Part shown: positions 58,176 through 64,000 of the stretch, in pieces
Position numbering within the stretch: position 1 is the first letter of the stretch
Layout of the letters: every line of letters starts with the position of its first letter
From: Echiichthys vipera
Taxonomy: Eukaryota > Chordata > Actinopteri > Perciformes > Trachinidae
NCBI GenBank assembly: GCA_963691815.1
Contig: OY829667.1
Span: forward strand, 10,940,821 to 11,004,820
Direction of reading: 5' to 3'
DNA: 64,000 nucleotides
Position numbers and translations under genes: made by a program
Notes under the pieces: generated by a model
The model's input: the letters and a program-made list of their open reading frames with translations, nothing else
Databases searched by the model: none
What the model was told of the DNA's origin: nothing

Positions 58176-61100
58176 AGTAAGAACAGTCAGCAGCAATAAT
58201 GCACTGCAAGCATCCACATAAAATTGGTTGGTGACTGCAAAAAGTACTGCTCTTGCATGTCAACTTTTTTTAAGTTTTGTTAACATGGCAAAAAAGGACA
58301 CAAAGAAAATTACAAAAACCTAAGTGATATTAAGCCAGGGGTTTTTCACGTCAAAAACCGCGACAGCCACATCCTCCCCATATGCATAGTATCAAGAGAA
58401 AAGCAGACCACAAGAGAACATATTGTGTTGAAGAATATGACTTCCTTCAATCTTCGTTTCATGTGCTTCACCTTTTATTCTAAGTACAAAGCACAGACAT
58501 TGGCTATTGTCCCACTTCAGATAGTGCCACAAGGCAGAAATATTTCATTAGATAAACACTTGGAAGAGAAAGCTTGGCAAGATGCCTCTCCCAAAGAAAT
58601 CCAGTCAAGGCTTTCACTGTGTGCAGCCAGCCAGCAGCCGCCTCTTAGTGCAGGCATTTGAGTGTCGAGCATCTTGTTTCCCTAGAGGCCTTGCCTCACA
58701 GTTTGTCAGAAACCAGCCCAAAATAAAGACCACGAGGTTCTTTTCTTGTTTTCCTCATCATTGCTAAGATAAACCAATCCACCTCCACAATTTTACCCCA
58801 TTGAGAAGGCAACCTTTTAGGACTCATTAAAGTGTAGCGTGTTCAGTTACTGTTACTCTTAGATCCCACAGCCTTCTCACAAGGGGGAGAAAAGCCTCTG
58901 CACACAGTGTAAGTATGAAAATACAGAGATTCCTAATTCAAATCCATTGAACAATTTTGACTCACACACAAGCGTATGCCATCTATATCTCCATTATGAT
59001 AATACCCCAAAAAAGTAAATTCCAAACTAATGAGCATGTCATTTCTTTATGTGCAAGTGGTTCATTTTAATAGTTATAATACTTTTGTGCCTTAGCCATG
59101 TGTCATGCCTCAACCTCTAAGCTGGTGGGGCTGACTGTGTTAGCAGCTCACTGATTGTGCTAATTAATTACATAGAAAAGTGACTGAGTGGGTGTTTGGA
59201 AGCAAGATTTCACAGCTGATCAAACTCTTGACTGAAGTACAGCTGGAGATCAACTGGTATGGAATCAATCACAAATGCCAGTTAACATTTCCTGTTTGCA
59301 TCCTGTTCAGTGACTGTTAGACAAATCAAGCAACATGATGATGTCACACTGGGTTCTGTTAAAATATAACATTGCATTAAGCTATGAAATGCTTAATCAT
59401 TAAAAAATTCAGATTAATTAAAAATAAAAATCATTAGCTGAAGCCCTAATCCTGTCCATGTATTAAACTCCTTTGATGCATTATTACCTGAGGATAGACG
59501 TTTAGGACAAATGTAACATACAACCAAGAATCCCAAAGCTCTTTAAGGTCTTAATTAAAATAAATCTAAATTATGTATTTAAGTCCCAACTGCCACTTGA
59601 GAATGCCATTTTATTTTCAGTAAAGGCCATCAAGCAATCTAGTCAAGTTATGAAACCATTGACTGCAGTACTTGCAAATATTGATTTAGAAATAAATGTG
59701 ATTTTCTTTTAAAGAACTGTTAGCACTTATGCACAACAAGACTCAACATCTGTCAGCCTCCACATTGATAGTGCTTTTCATTTTCTCCCTCGCTTTAAAC
59801 ATGAACACTTTGATTCATACATTTAATGCATTGCCCGTCACATTGCACATAATTGGTAATAGTTGATTGACTAACTACTGTATTTTGAAAAAAACTAGAT
59901 TGATGAGGGGAAATGCAATAGGACAAAGTTAAGATTTTGCCATACAGACAATTGTGCCAGTTGGCCCATTTAAAGATTGCACTAACTGAAGAACTTCGTG
60001 AACTTGAACCTGAAGCCAACAGTGAGATCAGCATGTACTGATGTGACACTGAGCACTTAAAGTGAGGAGGCACGAATCTCTGCTACTAGCTCCTCAGAGG
60101 ATTAAATTGACCAAGTATGCGTGACAAGCTGCAGAGTGAAGAACTCCAGAGTGCACACACTGACATGCACAGTCTGTCCTTGAAAACTAAAAGCCCACAA
60201 GTAACAGTTGAAAATATCTCAGCTGAAAACACGGATGAGCCCAATCTACCCATACACTGAAATGTGCAAAGTGATCCGAACTACTTGTATCTTATTGACA
60301 AAATGTGGTAGTACTGTGGAGCACAAAGTGTACAATTAACTATGGCAAAGTTATGTTTGGGTGTAAGCCCCGCCCATTAACATCTTAAGCAATTTCTCTT
60401 TGTAAAAAATGTTTTTGATTTTAATATAGTTTTTTCTGGTGTGCCTCAGACACACTTTAATAACTGGAAACCTTTACTACTTTGGCTTTAATTGCACCTG
60501 GTCATTTAAATGCCGCAGCTCACTTTGAATCATTTTAAATTTTTCTGACAAGGGAACACTAAACATGTCATTCACCGCACCTGCTTGCAGGACAAATTCT
60601 GTCTTAGACATGTTGCACAGTAGTCCAAACCTCAAAACTCTGCTCAGAGTTTTTCCAATGTATTCTTGCACTACCACTCCTACTAGAGTCAGCTTTGTTT
60701 ACAGATTAACAAAATATGAGCAAAAATCCATCAACATAGATGCACGAATACTCTAATAAAATTTGTCCTAAAGATGCAATGCTACAATGGTAGGAATGAG
60801 TGGGGTAGTTATGCAGCAGCTTCCTCATACCAGAGACACTCAGAATACTGAAAGGTGATGCAATACGGAGTTATAATTGGCAGCCTGCCTCCAAAGTAGA
60901 AGTGTACCAGTTCTTACCAACACTTTTGGAGAAAGGAATAATCCAGCAATGTCCGAAAAAAAACAACAAAAAACATTTACTACAGAGTCTGCCTGAAATA
61001 AAGTTCAGTTGGGAAGTTTGTATTGCCAAAGACAATAGAACAGTCGATTTATTTCATGTACAAGAAAAAAACTGAGCGTTCTGATCAAATCAATTCCCTG

Positions 61101-62937
61101 TTTATGCATCCGTTTACAATATTAGTTACAATAGCCTAAGTGTTAACTCTGAGGTAGTTTAATTGGTACTAAATACCAAGTAATCAATACCAAATATATT
61201 ACTGACAATTTTGTACTACAAGTGAAAATCTAAAAAGTAACATCAAGGAAAATGGATTGAGAGTGAAACCTAGTGTAATCTAGCCATATATAATTTTCAG
61301 ATACTGGTCTATCTGTAGTAATATAAAAAGTTGTGCAGGTCATATGTCATAAAAAAGGCTGTCTGTGTGATGGTAAAGCTGAGATTATTAGATGCTGATG
61401 CCACTTCTCCAGAATAACCCGACAAATGCTGGAAATGCAAAAAAAAAAAAAAAAAAGAAACCCCACCACAATAAATATATAAGTGACAACTTTTAAACAC
61501 TTTAAAGCAATTTCCAGAAGGTGACAGTTGTGATTGTTCATTTAGCACATTACTGAGGTTGTGACATTTGTCTTTTAAGTGCCTCAGCAAATGTTCTCGA
61601 CTGCTGGTCTTAGACCATTACTTTGATTTATTACATCAGCAGCCAAGCCTAAAACACTAAATCAGGGTTTAGAAATAACAGTTATGAGCTACAATTTAGA
61701 TTAAAAAAAAAAAAAAAAACAATATGTTTAGACACCACTAGGTTTATTTACACTACATCTAAATTATCACCATCATAGGCCTACACACTAACACATCCAG
61801 ACATTTAACGCCACAAGAGTGTGAGATGTGGTGATCTATAAAAGCTGCTGTGATGCAGTAACAGGGTCAAGAAGACGACATTGCTGGCCTTCAGTAATGA
61901 CCTACACATGCAGAGGGAGGGCCACCCAGTGGCCAACAGACAAGGAGGACCAAATGAAAACAGTCCTGTGCAGCATCTACAGAGCCCAGACTAGATCAAC
62001 TGCAGAGGGGGAGGCCATGAAAAGAAAGGGGGATGGGACAGATATTTAAGAAGGACAAAGGGGACAAAATTGCTTTTCTGCTAAAGCCACTCACTGTATA
62101 TTAACCCAGTTCTGACAGCACTGCTGTGGAGAGCACAGTGTTGAGGCCTTTGGAAGTTCACTCACTGTCCTGCATTTTAGTCACACTGTCAGCAGTCTTT
62201 ATTTAGAAAGGAAAACGTGGGGGCTCAATAATACATAAAGACAACCGCTCTTATCTCATGTCGCTCTCAGGAGCACAGAGGCTGCTGAAATGTAGAAGTT
62301 GCATGGACACTGAAGGGAGAAAATGCCTAAAAGCAGCATGTATGTTTATATATAGAAATAGGAACATGTGGGCATCTATCAAGCTAGACTTATTGCAAAC
62401 TTGGACAATATCACTACTAAAGTAACAGTGCTCTTAAAAGCACAAACACCCAAGTTAATTAGGGCATTGTTTATTATACAAACACTTTGTTTTTGCATAC
62501 AAAGAATTACAGTATTGTACTTCTCCAAGTATACTATTAAACCCGGTGATTGGACAAGAAGTGGCACAGCCCACTTCTTTTTCAGTGACAAATATTGCAT
62601 TTCTAGTCTGTTAATCACATTATTCCCGATCTATCTTAAAAGCTTTAAGTTGATACTTGAAAAAATAGTCAAATAAGAAAACATGCATAATCAACATACT
62701 ACAGCGTGCAAATGTTTTAAATATCTTATAAACTATGTTCAAACTAACAACTACCAGAAATAGTAAAGAGTCCATCACACCTTTGAACCCTCAGTAAGCA
62801 CCCCATTTCCTTTTGCAGAACTGCCCCATATGCCTGTATGTTGACTAATTAACTGGTCAGGCTCTAAGCTGATAGCTTGAGGATATGTAATCTTTTCATG
62901 GCCTACCAATTGAAGATTACTCACCGCAGGCTGCCAA
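58176..62937. other. elavl2 upstream non-coding DNA
   Basis: A-runs lie at 61440-61455 and about 61702-61719. The minus-strand open frame 60477-60677 has protein-like composition but no recognised domain. No exon is supported, though 5' untranslated exons of elavl2 could be hidden here. Confidence 0.4.
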
Positions 62938-62977
62938 CTATAACTGAGATGCATGTGGACATGCATCTCAGTTATAG
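62938..62977. repeat. Perfect palindrome, 19-bp arms, 2-bp spacer
   Basis: Left arm ctataactgagatgcatgt (62938-62956), spacer gg, right arm acatgcatctcagttatag (62959-62977), exact reverse complements. It shows no transposon context. Confidence 0.97.
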
Positions 62978-63479
62978 AGAATCGCCTGGCTCAATATTTA
63001 AAGCCAGATAATACAATCATAAGCACAAAAAAAATTGAAGGAATGCACCTTATTAATATCATAGATTACAGTCTAACAATTCTCTGCAAAGTCATTGAGC
63101 ACAAAAAATACAATGCGCAACACCCAGCTCATTTACCTGGATGTGCATAAACCCCAAAACATAATTTTTGATTATTTACAAGCAAACAGTAAAACGCCCA
63201 TTAGTATGAGTAATAGCCTCACTTGCCATGATGTCAGGTAATGTATGACTAATCTAATGTCAACCATCAGATAGATCAAAACACTCATCGTGTACAGAAT
63301 GAAAACCCCAACATATAAACTGGTTGACAAATAGTGTGTACACTGAGAATACATTCACAGCTATATAAATATTCTGCTAATGTTGCAGTACTATTCAGGA
63401 TTTGATAAAGAGATTCCGGAGTGCCACCAGCAATGGTATCATAGTACTAAAAAACATGCACCTGCTACATTGTTCCTCC

Positions 63480-63494
63480 TAAATAAATAAATAA

Positions 63495-63565
<71 letters not shown>
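63480..63565. repeat. Compound microsatellite (AAAT)n(AT)n(AC)n
   Basis: aaataaataaataaat passes into about 20 AT units and then about 12 AC units. Compound arrays like this are length-polymorphic. Confidence 0.97.
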
Positions 63566-63579
63566 GGTAAACTTGGTTA

Positions 63580-64000
63580 TGTTCAAAAGGCAAACGGTGA
63601 CTTAACGTCAACCGAGTTTAAAGGTAAGGAGTTTCTAATTAGGGCGAACTACAACGTGCAGTGGCTCAAGAGGGAGAGTGGCCCCGCTTAATTGCTTAAT
63701 CTGCGACACCTGTGCTACTGCAGGCAACTGCGGCTGAAACTCGGTTCGTGCAAAGTCCCAATAACTGAAGAAATTCTCCCACACCGCGATTGTCTATCAA
63801 ATTTTAACATTAAATTGACCAAAAACCTTACTCCAGCATGTGGCGTGATTTAGTCGAACGCAGTTTGAACAAGCTTTATTAACACAGCCGTGGAGAATCA
63901 AGTCTGCGACCACAGGGGCGGTGTTGCATGTTAGCTAGAGCCGGAATTCGGAGTCTGCGCTAGCTTACCATACCACTTAAATGTTTCACTTGGCTATTTT
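63580..64000. promoter_or_regulatory. CpG-enriched end of window, possible elavl2 5' region
   Basis: About 20 CpG dinucleotides occur in roughly 380 bp, clearly more than in the surrounding AT-rich DNA. On the minus strand GGTATG before GTAAGC (about 63969) could be a donor of a 5' untranslated exon. Both the promoter and exon readings are inference; the window ends here. Confidence 0.3.

Noticed and set aside
58560..58600. ggcaagatgcc resembling the seed of miR-31
   Set aside because: The match stops after about ten bases, and no hairpin arm of the expected kind was found.

Overview
The window is nuclear DNA of a bony fish, probably a spiny-rayed (percomorph) teleost. It is AT-rich and non-coding for most of its length, genes are split by GT-AG introns, and the dispersed repeats (Tc1 elements, hAT and Harbinger-like MITEs, a tRNA-derived SINE, teleost LINE/SINE tails) are types familiar from teleosts. 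No bacterial genes, operons, CRISPR arrays or viral genes were recognised.

Two protein-coding genes are supported, in tail-to-tail orientation. On the plus strand, two exons (9320-9419 and 12902-13039) encode the end of a protein like the glucosidase II beta subunit (PRKCSH): the second half of its mannose-6-phosphate-receptor-homology (MRH) domain and a C-terminal His-Ser-Glu-Leu that resembles an ER-retrieval signal. A poly(A) signal follows at 13355-13360. Earlier exons were not recognised in the first 9.3 kb and may lie upstream of the window. On the minus strand is almost all of elavl2 (HuB), a neuronal/germline RNA-binding protein with three RRM domains. Its six main coding exons (51582 down to 37205) join without a frameshift into 359 residues. 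An alternative first coding exon at 52937-53008 encodes the extended N-terminus MAVRLCDVASLLRSG... known from mammalian ELAVL2 isoforms. A long 3' UTR runs to a poly(A) signal at 34928-34933.

Layout: 1-9.3 kb is non-coding with a hAT MITE, another MITE, a broken Tc1 element and a candidate conserved non-coding element. 9.3-13.4 kb holds the PRKCSH-like 3' exons. 13.4-33.1 kb is a gene-poor interval with MITEs, a roughly 250-bp GA microsatellite, teleost dispersed repeats and a perfect short-spacer palindrome. 33.15-34.46 kb is a nearly full-length dead Tc1 element with TA target duplications. 34.9-53.0 kb is elavl2. 53-64 kb is elavl2 upstream DNA with a tRNA-SINE, a decayed hAT element with a transposase fragment, a second perfect palindrome, microsatellites and a CpG-enriched end.

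The most interesting point is the neighbourhood. As I recall, human PRKCSH sits convergent to ELAVL3, the elavl2 paralogue. Here a divergent PRKCSH-like gene sits convergent to elavl2, which suggests a duplicated block from vertebrate whole-genome duplication in which the PRKCSH paralogue survived.
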